NCBI GenBank assembly: GCA_024643645.1 | Contig: JAHEMN010000002.1 | Coordinates: forward strand, 20,175 to 84,174 | Reading direction: 5' to 3' | Origin: Chitinophagaceae bacterium | GTDB taxonomy: Bacteria > Bacteroidota > Bacteroidia > Chitinophagales > Chitinophagaceae | Length of the DNA: 64,000 nt | In this document: positions 8,948 through 18,100 of the stretch, piece after piece | Layout of the letters: each line of letters begins with the position of its first letter | How positions within the stretch are numbered: the stretch's first letter is position 1 | Program-made: the position numbers and the translations under genes | The notes under the pieces: generated by a model | Told to the model about the DNA's origin: nothing | The model's database searches: none | What the model saw: only the letters and a program-made list of their open reading frames with translations

Positions 8948-8966
8948 TAGTTTTAATAAATAATTT

Positions 8967-8999
8967 AAAAGCTTTCCAATAAAAAGGAAAGCTTTTTTT
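8967..8999 (+). terminator. Intrinsic terminator after rplS
   Basis: AAAAGCTTTCC (8967-8977) pairs perfectly with GGAAAGCTTTT (8986-8996) around an 8-nt A-rich loop and continues into a T-run. It is located 20 bp after the rplS stop. Confidence 0.92.
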
Positions 9000-9051
9000 A
9001 TTAAATGCTGTTAAATAATAACATATTAGTCCTTTATTTTTCGATACTTAC

Positions 9052-9059
9052 TATCTTTG
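9052..9059 (+). promoter_or_regulatory. tatA-gatA promoter -7 box
   Basis: TATCTTTG, a perfect -7 element, lies 19 nt ahead of the tatA ATG and downstream of the rplS terminator. It probably drives tatA and gatA. No clear TTTG is seen at -33. Confidence 0.6.
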
Positions 9060-9078
9060 ATTTCTAATTATTTTGATT

Positions 9079-9288
9079 ATGATACAACCAACTTTATTGG
9101 GTGTGCTTGGTACTAATGAGATTGTTATCATTCTTGTGATCGTACTTTTATTATTTGGAGGTAAAAAAATACCTGAGTTGATGCGTGGATTAGGTAAAGG
9201 TGTCCGTGAATTTAATGACGCCAAAACAAATGTGAAGAAAGAGATCGAGGAAAGTGCAAATGATGTAAAGAACTCTATAAAAGAGTGA
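9079..9288 (+). CDS. tatA: Sec-independent translocase component TatA/E
   Basis: This pore-forming component of the twin-arginine system exports folded proteins. The protein is 69 residues: a short N-terminal segment, one transmembrane helix (about 12-27, [20 protein letters not shown]), the FGGKKIPEL hinge that defines TatA, then an amphipathic helix and a charged tail. I choose the ATG at 9079 over an in-frame TTG two codons upstream. tatC is not in this window. gatA follows after 26 bp and is probably co-transcribed. Confidence 0.93.
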   Translation: MIQPTLLGVLGTNEIVIILVIVLLLFGGKKIPELMRGLGKGVREFNDAKTNVKKEIEESANDVKNSIKE

Positions 9289-9314
9289 TCCTCTATTGAT
9301 TTTTTCTTACGCTA

Positions 9315-10757
9315 ATGTCATCGATTTTGTTTGAATTCGCTTCCATTGAGCAATACCATGCACAATTACAGGAAGGAAATGTAACCTGCTTGCAAATTGC
9401 AGAGCATTATCTGAATCGTATTGAAGAAACTAAACATCTCAATGCATTTATTGAAGTGTATAGAGATGAAGTTTTACAGCAAGCAAAATCTTTAGATGAA
9501 AAAAGAAAGTCTGGTAAACCTATCGGTAAGCTGCATGGCGTTATAATTGGCTTGAAAGATGTAATCTGTTACAAAGACCATACAGTTTCAGCAGCTTCAA
9601 AGATCCTTAAGAACTTTACTTCAATTTATTCTGCTACTGCTGTAGAAAGATTACTGGCAGAAGATGCTATAATAATCGGCAATTTGAATTGTGATGAATT
9701 TGCCATGGGTTCAACAAATGAAAACTCGGCATATGGCAAAGTGCTGAATGCATTGGATGAAACAAAAGTACCGGGAGGTTCTTCAGGCGGCTCTGCAGTG
9801 GCTGTACAAGCTGGCTGCTGTATGGTTTCACTGGGAAGTGATACCGGCGGTTCTGTTCGTCAACCCGCAGATTTTTGTGGTATCATAGGACTGAAGCCTA
9901 CTTATGGAAGAATTTCCAGATACGGACTTATTGCGTATGCTTCTTCTTTTGATCAAATAGGGATTTTTGGTAAATGTATTCCTGATGTTGCCTTGTTATT
10001 AGAGGTTATGTCGGGCGCCGATGAATTTGATAGTACCGTTTCTCATCAGGAAGTACCGGCTTATTCAAAACAACTTCAATCAGACAAAAAATACCGGATT
10101 GCTTATTTCGAAGAAGCATTAACTCATCCCGGACTGGATCCGGAAATTGGTTCAACCATTAAAAATAAAATTGAAGAATTGAAGCAGGATGGTCACACCA
10201 TCGAACCTGTTTCTTTTAATCTCCTGAATTATGTTGTTCCTGCATATTATGTGTTAACCACAGCTGAGGCATCTTCAAATCTTTCCCGGTTTGATGGCAT
10301 TAAATATGGCTATCGCTCCGATGCCCCCGGAATTGAATTAACAGAATTTTATAAGCAGAGCAGATCTGCTGGTTTTGGTAAAGAAGTAAAGCGAAGGATC
10401 ATGCTTGGAACATTTGTTTTAAGTGCCGGATACTATGATGCATACTTTACCAGGGCTCAAAAAGTAAGAAAATTACTAAATGACCAGATAGAACTGGTTT
10501 TCAAAGACTTCGACTTTATTATTCTTCCCACCTCCCCTGTTACAGCCTTCAAAGCCGGCGAAAAAATGGACGACCCTATCGCCATGTATCTTGCAGATAT
10601 TTACACAGTTATGGCCAATCTGGCAGGAATTCCAGCCATTTCAATTCCACTATTCAAACATAGCAACAATATGCCCTTTGGCCTCCAATTGATGGCAAAC
10701 CGGTTTAATGAAGTATCTTTGCTGCGAATTTCAAACCTGCTTTTAGTAGGAAATTGA
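9315..10757 (+). CDS. gatA: Glutamyl-tRNA(Gln) amidotransferase subunit A
   Basis: GatA is the glutaminase/amidase subunit of GatCAB. It releases ammonia from glutamine to convert misacylated Glu-tRNA(Gln) or Asp-tRNA(Asn). The protein is 480 residues. The amidase-signature triad is complete: Lys81 (GLKDVICYK), cis-Ser156 in PGGSSGGSA, and nucleophile Ser180 in GSDTGGSVRQP. The spacing equals that of characterised GatA proteins. gatB and gatC are not adjacent, as is common outside Firmicutes. Its presence suggests indirect synthesis of Gln-tRNA and/or Asn-tRNA. Confidence 0.95.
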   Translation: MSSILFEFASIEQYHAQLQEGNVTCLQIAEHYLNRIEETKHLNAFIEVYRDEVLQQAKSLDEKRKSGKPIGKLHGVIIGLKDVICYKDHTVSAASKILKNFTSIYSATAVERLLAEDAIIIGNLNCDEFAMGSTNENSAYGKVLNALDETKVPGGSSGGSAVAVQAGCCMVSLGSDTGGSVRQPADFCGIIGLKPTYGRISRYGLIAYASSFDQIGIFGKCIPDVALLLEVMSGADEFDSTVSHQEVPAYSKQLQSDKKYRIAYFEEALTHPGLDPEIGSTIKNKIEELKQDGHTIEPVSFNLLNYVVPAYYVLTTAEASSNLSRFDGIKYGYRSDAPGIELTEFYKQSRSAGFGKEVKRRIMLGTFVLSAGYYDAYFTRAQKVRKLLNDQIELVFKDFDFIILPTSPVTAFKAGEKMDDPIAMYLADIYTVMANLAGIPAISIPLFKHSNNMPFGLQLMANRFNEVSLLRISNLLLVGN

Positions 10758-10783
10758 TTGTAAAACGTTAATAATCATACGGT

Positions 10784-11854
10784 TTGAGGAAATTGAAGCA
10801 AATATCGATACTTAGTATTTCAGGTTTTTTATTAGTTCAGGTTGCCAGATCTGCTGGCATTGATCAGGATATGAACAATAGATCAGTTTTTAATGATACC
10901 ACGTTAAATAATGATTCCCTTGATCAAAATGCAACACTAAAAACAGATCCGAAAAAGGATTTTAAAAATCTTTTTACAACGGCAGTATTTGGTGATGGGA
11001 TCAATAGTCCCAAATTAAATCCCATGGCAATAAGTTTTGTCGAAAAATATATTTCAAAAAACAAACGGGGTTTTATGAACATGAAGGATTGGGCCAAACC
11101 CAAATTCGACATGATGGATAAGGTTTTAAGTGAACATGGTTTACCTGTTGAACTGAAATATCTGGCAGTGATTGAGTCCGGTTTAAAATACAATGCAAAA
11201 TCCTTTACAGGGGCCGTTGGGCCATGGGCATTTATGCCTGCAGCTGCAAGACAATATGGATTAAAAATGAGCCGGAATAATGATGAGCGGCTGGATTATT
11301 ATAAAAGTACACATGCTGCAGCAAGACTGTTGACAGATCTATATGAACAATATGGTGATTGGCTATTAGTAATTGCCGCCTATAATAGTGGGCCCGGTAA
11401 TGTGAGCAAAGCAATCCGAAGAAGTGGAGGAAGTAAAGACTTCTGGACCATTCAACATTTTCTACCTAATGAAACAATGAATCATGTTAAGAAATTCATT
11501 GCTGTACATTACATTTTTGAAGGGGAAGGAGGAATCACTACAGTTACAAAAAGTGAATTGAAGGATCTCGTACTAAATGCGGGAAGTAATTTGAAAGAAG
11601 ATGAATTAAACACTTCTACATCCTACAAAATAACAGGTCGTTTCAGCGCTGCAATCATTAAAAAGTATGTAGACCTGGATCATACTACATTCAATCGTTA
11701 CAATCCTAATTTCGATAACGAAATAGCATTGAACGGAACATACGAACTTCGTTTACCTACACAAAAGATGAACATCTTTGTTGCCAAGAGATATGAAATT
11801 CTGGATGAAAGTATCAAACTGCTTTTGAACCAGACTAATACCGGAACAAATTAA
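10784..11854 (+). CDS. Lytic transglycosylase (MltD/SLT family), TTG start
   Basis: This is a secreted murein lytic transglycosylase that cleaves glycan strands of peptidoglycan. Residues 1-23 form a signal peptide. The SLT domain (about 105-235) has the catalytic Glu131 in LAVIESGL, then GAVGPWAFMPAAARQYGL and IAAYNSGPGNVSKAI. The C-terminal 80 residues (from about TSYKITGRF) resemble a LysM-like wall-binding module. The only start that keeps the signal peptide is TTG at 10784, because an in-frame stop lies at 10772-10774 and the next ATG is inside the mature region. It lies 26 bp after gatA. Confidence 0.9.
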   Translation: MRKLKQISILSISGFLLVQVARSAGIDQDMNNRSVFNDTTLNNDSLDQNATLKTDPKKDFKNLFTTAVFGDGINSPKLNPMAISFVEKYISKNKRGFMNMKDWAKPKFDMMDKVLSEHGLPVELKYLAVIESGLKYNAKSFTGAVGPWAFMPAAARQYGLKMSRNNDERLDYYKSTHAAARLLTDLYEQYGDWLLVIAAYNSGPGNVSKAIRRSGGSKDFWTIQHFLPNETMNHVKKFIAVHYIFEGEGGITTVTKSELKDLVLNAGSNLKEDELNTSTSYKITGRFSAAIIKKYVDLDHTTFNRYNPNFDNEIALNGTYELRLPTQKMNIFVAKRYEILDESIKLLLNQTNTGTN

Positions 11855-11866
11855 TTCATATACTAT

Positions 11867-13105
11867 TTACTCCAAGACCTTTTTCATTGCATTTACTTTC
11901 ATCAAACATTCTTCCCATTCTTTTTCCGGATCACTATAGAATGTAATTCCTGAACCTGCAGGAAATGATAAGTATCCTGATGTTTCATTAAATAAGATAC
12001 TTCTTATCACTACATTAAAATCAAAATTTCCTGAAGGATCAATATAACCAAGGGCACCGGAAAAAACTCCTCTTTTGGTAAGTTCAAATTCTTCTATCAA
12101 CTCCATTACTCTCTTTTTTGGAGCCCCCGTCATAGAACCCATTGGAAAAGTTGCTTTAATTATTTCTGAAAATGAAATATCGTTTTTTAATTTGCCGCTC
12201 ACCGTTGAGATCATCTGGTGTACCTGTGGAAAGGAATATATTCCATAAAGTTCGTCTACTACCACTGACCCTTCTTCACAGATCTTTGCAAGATCATTTC
12301 TTACAAGATCCACCACCATTACATTTTCTGACCTGTCTTTAGCACTATTGTATAATTCCTTTTTACTTAAATCATCTCTAGTATTGTCTCCATTTATTCG
12401 TATCGAGGTACCCTTTATAGGCTGTGACAATATATTGTATCCCTCTTTTTTTAAATAACGTTCAGGACTGGCACAAATAAGCCACTGATCTTTCATCCTA
12501 TATAATGCAGAAAAAGGATTAGGTGAAACCTCGCTTAAATTATTATAGATGTAAATTGGATCGATACTTGCATTGACAGAATAAAATTCCTGACAATAAT
12601 TGATCTCGTAACAATCTCCCCGCAGGATATGCTTTTTCAATTCATTTATTGCAGTTGTATATGCACTCTTTGAAAGCCTGCTTTGAATTGAATTTTTAAT
12701 GGCGGACGAACTAGTAGTTGGTTCAATTTGTATTTCAGCTATTTCATTGAATATTTGCAGTGGATCGTTTGCTTCGATGCAAATTGAATTTCCGGAAAGT
12801 TTAATCAATACTTCAGGCTCAAAGAAAAATAAATCAGGAAACTTTAATCCGTTTTCCTTTTTTGAAGATTGTTGTTCAATCTCATTTTTAAGATCATATC
12901 CAAGATGCCCAAATAACCAGGAGTTTTTATTATCAATAAATATTTGAAGCTGATCCAGCGATGATCCGGCCTGTAAACTTATATTTCTTTTTATTCCGGC
13001 TGCCAATAAACATTCTAATGAATTTGGCTTTATCTGGTATTGGTGGTTGTCCAAAAAACAAAAAGTGCTGAACTGTCTTGCCCAGTTCAGCACTTTCTTC
13101 TTCAT
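11867..13105 (-). CDS. pabB: Aminodeoxychorismate synthase component I (PabB-like)
   Basis: This chorismate-utilising enzyme makes 4-amino-4-deoxychorismate for folate. The PIKGT motif carries the lysine that marks PabB and separates it from TrpE (alanine at that position). Other conserved blocks are ENVMVVDLVRNDL, FPMGSMTGAPKKR, GALGYI and GSGITFYSDPEKEW. I choose ATG 13105 (412 residues). A TTG at 13159 would add 18 residues of low-complexity sequence. Codons 4 to 15 encode a perfect 14-bp hairpin followed by a T-rich run, so this start region doubles as a terminator-like element. Convergent with the transglycosylase gene (12 bp apart). Confidence 0.9.
   Translation of the reverse strand: MKKKVLNWARQFSTFCFLDNHQYQIKPNSLECLLAAGIKRNISLQAGSSLDQLQIFIDNKNSWLFGHLGYDLKNEIEQQSSKKENGLKFPDLFFFEPEVLIKLSGNSICIEANDPLQIFNEIAEIQIEPTTSSSAIKNSIQSRLSKSAYTTAINELKKHILRGDCYEINYCQEFYSVNASIDPIYIYNNLSEVSPNPFSALYRMKDQWLICASPERYLKKEGYNILSQPIKGTSIRINGDNTRDDLSKKELYNSAKDRSENVMVVDLVRNDLAKICEEGSVVVDELYGIYSFPQVHQMISTVSGKLKNDISFSEIIKATFPMGSMTGAPKKRVMELIEEFELTKRGVFSGALGYIDPSGNFDFNVVIRSILFNETSGYLSFPAGSGITFYSDPEKEWEECLMKVNAMKKVLE
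13053..13096 (-). promoter_or_regulatory. Terminator-like hairpin inside the first codons of pabB
   Basis: Read on the minus strand, AAAGTGCTGAACTG (13096-13083) and CAGTTCAGCACTTT (13075-13062) form a perfect 14-bp stem with a 7-nt loop. Two Ts, one G and six Ts follow, down to 13053. This is the form of an intrinsic terminator or attenuator. A third segment, AGTGTTGAACT at 13173-13163 just after the stop of the upstream gene, could pair over 11 bp with the second arm (one G-U) and so prevent the hairpin. Confidence 0.6.
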
Positions 13106-13182
13106 TAGATCAAACTCACTGATATCAAAATTGCAATTAGTATTGGTAGTTTTATTCAAATTAGTTCAACACTGCTGTTCTA

Positions 13183-13605
13183 TTAAAAATCTTCATCGTC
13201 ATCATCATCAAAATCATCTTTATCATCAAACAGATCTTTAAACTCATCATCCAGTTTAAAATCATCATCATCTACCGCTTTTTTACCACCTCCGGATTTT
13301 TTACCCTTTGATGAAGGAGTATCAAACTCTTCAAAGTCCGGATCCCATTCCTCTTCTTCCTCTTCGGGCTTTTCCCAATCATCTGCTTCATCATCTACAT
13401 CATCATCGTCATCATCTTCCTTACCTTTTTTAGAAGACGAAGGTTTTTTCCCTTTTTTTGAAGGATTAATATCTTCATCATCCATCAACTCATCATCATC
13501 TTCTTCTTTTTCAGATTTTGATGAACTTTTTTTGGGAGCTCCTTTAGATGAAGCAGGATTAGTTTTCCCGGAAGTCTTACTTCCTTTTTCTGGTTTAATT
13601 GACAT
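13183..13605 (-). CDS. Highly charged acidic low-complexity protein
   Basis: This 140-residue protein consists of an N-terminal Lys/Ser/Pro-rich part (about 1-30), alternating acidic blocks and SKKGK-type basic blocks, and a C-terminus dominated by Asp and Phe (DDKDDFDDDDDEDF). Tryptophans occur in DDWEKPEEEEEEWDPDFEEF. It is predicted to be disordered and has no signal peptide or membrane segment. I do not recognise a family; the acidic tail is only superficially like that of the RNA polymerase delta subunit. The ATG at 13605 is clear. It lies between purA and pabB on the same strand and may be co-transcribed with pabB. Confidence 0.75.
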   Translation of the reverse strand: MSIKPEKGSKTSGKTNPASSKGAPKKSSSKSEKEEDDDELMDDEDINPSKKGKKPSSSKKGKEDDDDDDVDDEADDWEKPEEEEEEWDPDFEEFDTPSSKGKKSGGGKKAVDDDDFKLDDEFKDLFDDKDDFDDDDDEDF

Positions 13606-13700
13606 GGTATTTACAGGATTATAAGTGTAAAATTTCAGCGAAGTTTTTAATCCGCCAAATTTTTAGTTAGTTTTTTTTATTTTTTATCAAAAAGCAAAAA

Positions 13701-14966
13701 TTATTTCACTTCAACTATCTGTTCCCTTCCCGGCCCATTAGAAATATAATTAATATTTACGCCCAGGTAATTATTAATAAAGTTAATATAGTCTTTCATA
13801 GTTTCAGGTAAATCAGCATAAGAATTTATTGCACTGCTGTCTGAATTCCAACCAGAAAAATTCTTATATACCGGAATTGGTTTTGATCGCTCCATTTGAA
13901 AAGGAATTTCCCTGCTTTTATTTCCGTTCACATCATATTCAGTACAAACCTCTAATTCTTTAAAAGTATCTAATACATCTGCTTTAGTCATTACAATTTT
14001 GGTAACCCCATTGATCATGCATGCAAAATTCAACGCTACCAGATCGATCCAACCACATCTTCTAGGGCGACCGGTTGTAGCTCCAAATTCATTTCCGAGC
14101 TTTCGCAATTCTTCACCTGTTTCATTTTCCAGTTCAGTTGGAAACGGACCACTGCCTACCCGGGTACAATAAGCTTTTGTAATACCTATTACATCTTTTA
14201 TTAGCTGAGGTGCAATTCCTAAGCCACTACAGACACCTGCAGATGTTGTATTGGATGAAGTAACAAACGGGAATGTACCAAAATCAATATCCAACATGCT
14301 TCCCTGAGCACCTTCAGCAAGTATTTTCTTTCCGCTTCTGATCTTTTCATTTATAAAATACTCACCATTAACAATATTCAGTTCTTTTAAAAACTCCAAT
14401 GTTTCAAAAAATTCATTTTCCCATGCAGTAATATCTTCTTCGAAATTGTAGTTATCCAATAATTGTTGATGCTTTGAACGTAATTTATTATAAGAATTTT
14501 TAAAATCCTTATCCAGTAAATCTCCAACTCTCAAACCATTACGTCCTGTTTTATCCATATAAGTTGGTCCAATCCCTTTTAATGTTGAACCGATCTTTTC
14601 ATTTCCTTTAGACAATTCAGCTGCTTTATCTAAAGCCCTGTGTGTTGGAAGAATGAGGTGTGTTCTTTGAGCAATAAAAAGATTCTTCTTTAGATCAACA
14701 CCAAATGATGCAACTGTATCACACTCTTTTTTTAGTGTAACAGGATCAAGCACTACACCATTACCAATCAGATTTGTAATTCCTTCATGAAATATTCCTG
14801 AAGGAATTTGATGGAGAACAACTTTTTTATCTTTAACGTATAATGTATGTCCTGCATTAGGGCCACCCTGGAAACGGGCTACAACGGCATAATCTTTGGC
14901 AAAAAAATCAACAATTTTTCCTTTTCCTTCATCGCCCCACTGGAGGCCAAGTATTACATCTACCAT
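13701..14966 (-). CDS. purA: Adenylosuccinate synthetase
   Basis: PurA joins IMP and aspartate, using GTP, to make adenylosuccinate for AMP synthesis. The chosen product is 421 residues and begins MVDVILGLQWGDEGKGK, whose GDEGKGK loop is the GTP-binding signature; GPNAGHT follows, and GIGPTYMDKTGRNG is also visible. An in-frame ATG at 15035 would add 23 residues. It is rejected because a terminator (15035-15065) and a perfect -7 promoter box (15019-15026) lie in that extension. The C-terminal half holds the GRPRRCGWIDL segment. Confidence 0.96.
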   Translation of the reverse strand: MVDVILGLQWGDEGKGKIVDFFAKDYAVVARFQGGPNAGHTLYVKDKKVVLHQIPSGIFHEGITNLIGNGVVLDPVTLKKECDTVASFGVDLKKNLFIAQRTHLILPTHRALDKAAELSKGNEKIGSTLKGIGPTYMDKTGRNGLRVGDLLDKDFKNSYNKLRSKHQQLLDNYNFEEDITAWENEFFETLEFLKELNIVNGEYFINEKIRSGKKILAEGAQGSMLDIDFGTFPFVTSSNTTSAGVCSGLGIAPQLIKDVIGITKAYCTRVGSGPFPTELENETGEELRKLGNEFGATTGRPRRCGWIDLVALNFACMINGVTKIVMTKADVLDTFKELEVCTEYDVNGNKSREIPFQMERSKPIPVYKNFSGWNSDSSAINSYADLPETMKDYINFINNYLGVNINYISNGPGREQIVEVK

Positions 14967-15018
14967 GCTGCTTTTATTATTTTCCCTTTTCTGATCTGAA
15001 AAGGAACTTGTATTGAAG

Positions 15019-15026
15019 CAAAAATA
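15019..15026 (-). promoter_or_regulatory. purA promoter -7 box
   Basis: Read on the minus strand this is TATTTTTG, a perfect TAnnTTTG, 52 nt upstream of the purA ATG at 14966. It lies just past the terminator of the preceding adhesin gene, so purA appears to have its own transcript. Confidence 0.5.
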
Positions 15027-15034
15027 AGGGTTCA

Positions 15035-15065
15035 TAAAAAAGCTACCGAATTAAATCCGATAGCT
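15035..15065 (-). terminator. Intrinsic terminator of the large adhesin gene
   Basis: On the minus strand AGCTATCGGA and TTCGGTAGCT (complement of 15065-15056 and 15050-15041) form a 10-bp stem with two G-U pairs, followed by six Ts (15040-15035). It is 37 bp after the stop codon of the 1236-residue gene. Confidence 0.85.
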
Positions 15066-15101
15066 GTTAATAAGACATTTATTATGTTGATATTATTTTA
15101 A

Positions 15102-18100
15102 TTAACGAATTAAAGTAACGGTACCTTTTTTAGTAATTACCTTGTTATCATTTGCAACAACCTCAATCATCCAAACATATACTCCTGAAGGTTGTTTCAC
15201 CCCTCCAAGATTACCATCCCAACCATCATGTAATCTGTTAGTTGAGAATAATAATTGTCCCCATCGATTAAATACCCGGAAATAATTAAGCCCTTTTATA
15301 CCAACTGGTATCGGTAAAAAACGGTCGTTTCTTCCATCTCCATTAGGAGAAAATGCTGTTGCCACATAAATTTCAGGTCCTTTATATACCCGTACAGTTA
15401 CAAATCCTTCGCCTTTACAACCGGCAATGGTTGAAGTTGTTACCCTGTATTGAACTACATCACCATTTGCACCAAGCGTTACAATCGGATCAGGAATTTT
15501 AGTATCACTTAAACCTGTTGCAGGTGTCCAGGTATAATTAATGACATCCGGATCATTTGGTATAGCCAATAACTGGAACTGATCACCACTGTAACCAATA
15601 GTATCGAAAGGAAAAGTTTTTACTTTAATTGGGGGAGTTACATCAATATAAATCTGATCAGTAACCAAAGATGCACAACCATTTATGTCTGATAAAATAG
15701 AAACAGTATATGTGATATCTTTTGTAGCAGATGAAACAGGGTTTGAAATTGTCGTGCTGCTCAGATAAGTGTCAGGTGACCACAAGTATTGTGTACCACC
15801 AGTTGCCTGCAGTTGATAGGTCTGTCCGAAACATATATATCCATCTGCACCTGCATTAGGGATCGGAGCTGGATTAACGTTTACTATTACCGTATCATTT
15901 GCACTACATCTTCCTAATGTAGCAGTTACAATATATTGGGTAGTGACTGTAGGATTAGCGACAGGATTTGCAATTGTAGTACTACTTAATGCATTAGCTG
16001 GAGTCCATGCATATTGGGTTGCATTTGAGGTTAAACTTAATTGTATTGAATTCCCTTCACAAATCGTTGGGTCTGTTTGAGGAGTCATTGTAAAATTACT
16101 TCCTAATAAAACCGTAGTTGGGAAAGAAGTTGTACAACCCAGGTTATCCCTTACTGTTATTGTAAAGTTACCCGGAGCAACATTAAAAATATTACTGCTT
16201 TGCCAGTTAGTACCACCATCAATAGAATATTCATAACCTGTATTACCGCCAGTAGCAGTTACATCTATAATACCATCATTACCTCCATCACAACTTGCAG
16301 GACTGTTAGCCGAAGTTGCATTTAATGCAACAGGTTCTGTTACAGAAACGGTTTGAGTAGTTATGCAATTGTTAGCATCCCTGATCGTAATAGTATAAGA
16401 TCCGGCAGCTACATTAAAAATATTATTACTCTGCCAGACAGTACCTCCATCGATCGAATACTCATAAGGTGATATACCACCGCCAGAGCTAATAGTAATA
16501 ATGCCATTATTTTGGCCATTACAAATAACCGGTACAAATGCTGAAGAAGCAGTCAACGGTGTAGGCTCAGATACCGAAATGGATAAACTTCCCACACATC
16601 CGTTACTCTCTCTGTAAAAAACAGTATAATTTCCTGCTGCTAATCCATTAAATACATTACTACCCTGCCAACTGATTCCGTCCAATGAATATTCAAATGG
16701 TGCTGTACCGATAGTTGGTTGAGTAACAATTATCGATCCTGTAGCTGAACCACTACATAATGCATCTGTTTTACTTGCAGTTGTAAATAGAGCAGCTCCG
16801 GATGGTATGGACACATTAATTGAATTCGTAACACATCCTATTCCATCTGTTACAACTATTGTGTGTGAACCTGTCATTAATCCTGTAAATGTATAAGGTG
16901 CTGTACCAGGAACAGCTGCAGCACCATCAATAGAAAAAGTATAAGGCGCAACGCCTCCGTTAGGAGTAACTGTTATGGTTCCATTTGCTGCTCCACTACA
17001 CGTAGTAGGTGCTGCTGAAGTAGTAGCTGTTAATGTTGGACCAGCCAGAACACTTTGAGTGATAGATCTTGTACAACCAAAATTATCAGTAATGATAATT
17101 GTATGACTTCCCGAAGAAACATTATTAAACGTATATGGACTTGCTCCACTCTGTACAGGTCCTCCATCTAATTGAAATGTAAATGGTGCTGTCCCTGCTG
17201 TTGCAGTAATGGTGATCGATCCGTTTGAAGCTGTTGGACATGTTGTTGCTGCACTTGTTGCATTAGCTGTAACGCCTGTACCAACTGCAACATTGACACT
17301 TATAGGATTAGAAGTACAACCTGAACTAAGGTCAGTTACAATTACTGTATGTACACCAGGACTAACATTATTAAAAGTATATGGCAATACACCGGGCTGT
17401 GCTATACCGCCATCCAGTGTAAATGTATATGGCCCTATTCCACCAGCTGTATTGATCGTTATCGCTCCATTATTTACACCGCTGCATGAACTTGCTGCCG
17501 AAGACGATGTAGCCGGAAGTGCCCCCGCTAAAGTAACTGTTACAGGAATAGTACGGGTACATAGTAAACTTGCATCTCTGACTTCCACATTGTATATACC
17601 GGCTGTTAAACCATTAAATACATTGCTGCTTTGCCATGTAACTCCATTCAAAGAATATTCATAAGGTGCTGTTCCACCTGTTACTCCTGTTATTGTTATT
17701 GAACCATTGCTTGATCCGCAAGATGCAGCTGCTGAAGAACCATTTCCGGTTAACCCTGCTGATCTGTTAACCCTAACTGTATCAGTTCCAAAAATCTCAA
17801 CTGCAGGATCATCAAACTTTTCATATACAGACCGAATAACATATGATGTAATTGCGCCAACCGGAGAACAAACATTGGGAAATGATGCTTCAAGATTTCC
17901 ATTTCCAACACTGGCAGTTGTACCGGTTGCTATAAGTGTTCCTCCTAGATCATATAATTCAACTCTCTTTAAAAGTGAAGTACCTGTTGAAGGAACAAAT
18001 CGCCATGTTTCATTCATATTTACAGCTCCCCAGGTAGGACCTAATGCAGTTCTTCCCGGAGCCATCATTCCTTGCGTTTTTGTAAAATCCTGAATACCCA

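Noticed and set aside
15000-15035. Upstream ATG for purA at 15035
   Set aside because: The extra 23 residues are not part of the PurA family start, and the region holds a terminator and a -7 promoter box.
17209-17664. Long plus-strand frame (151 codons) opposite the large adhesin gene
   Set aside because: It lies wholly inside the repeat region of the minus-strand gene. Its periodic Val/Pro/Thr composition is just the complement of the repeats.
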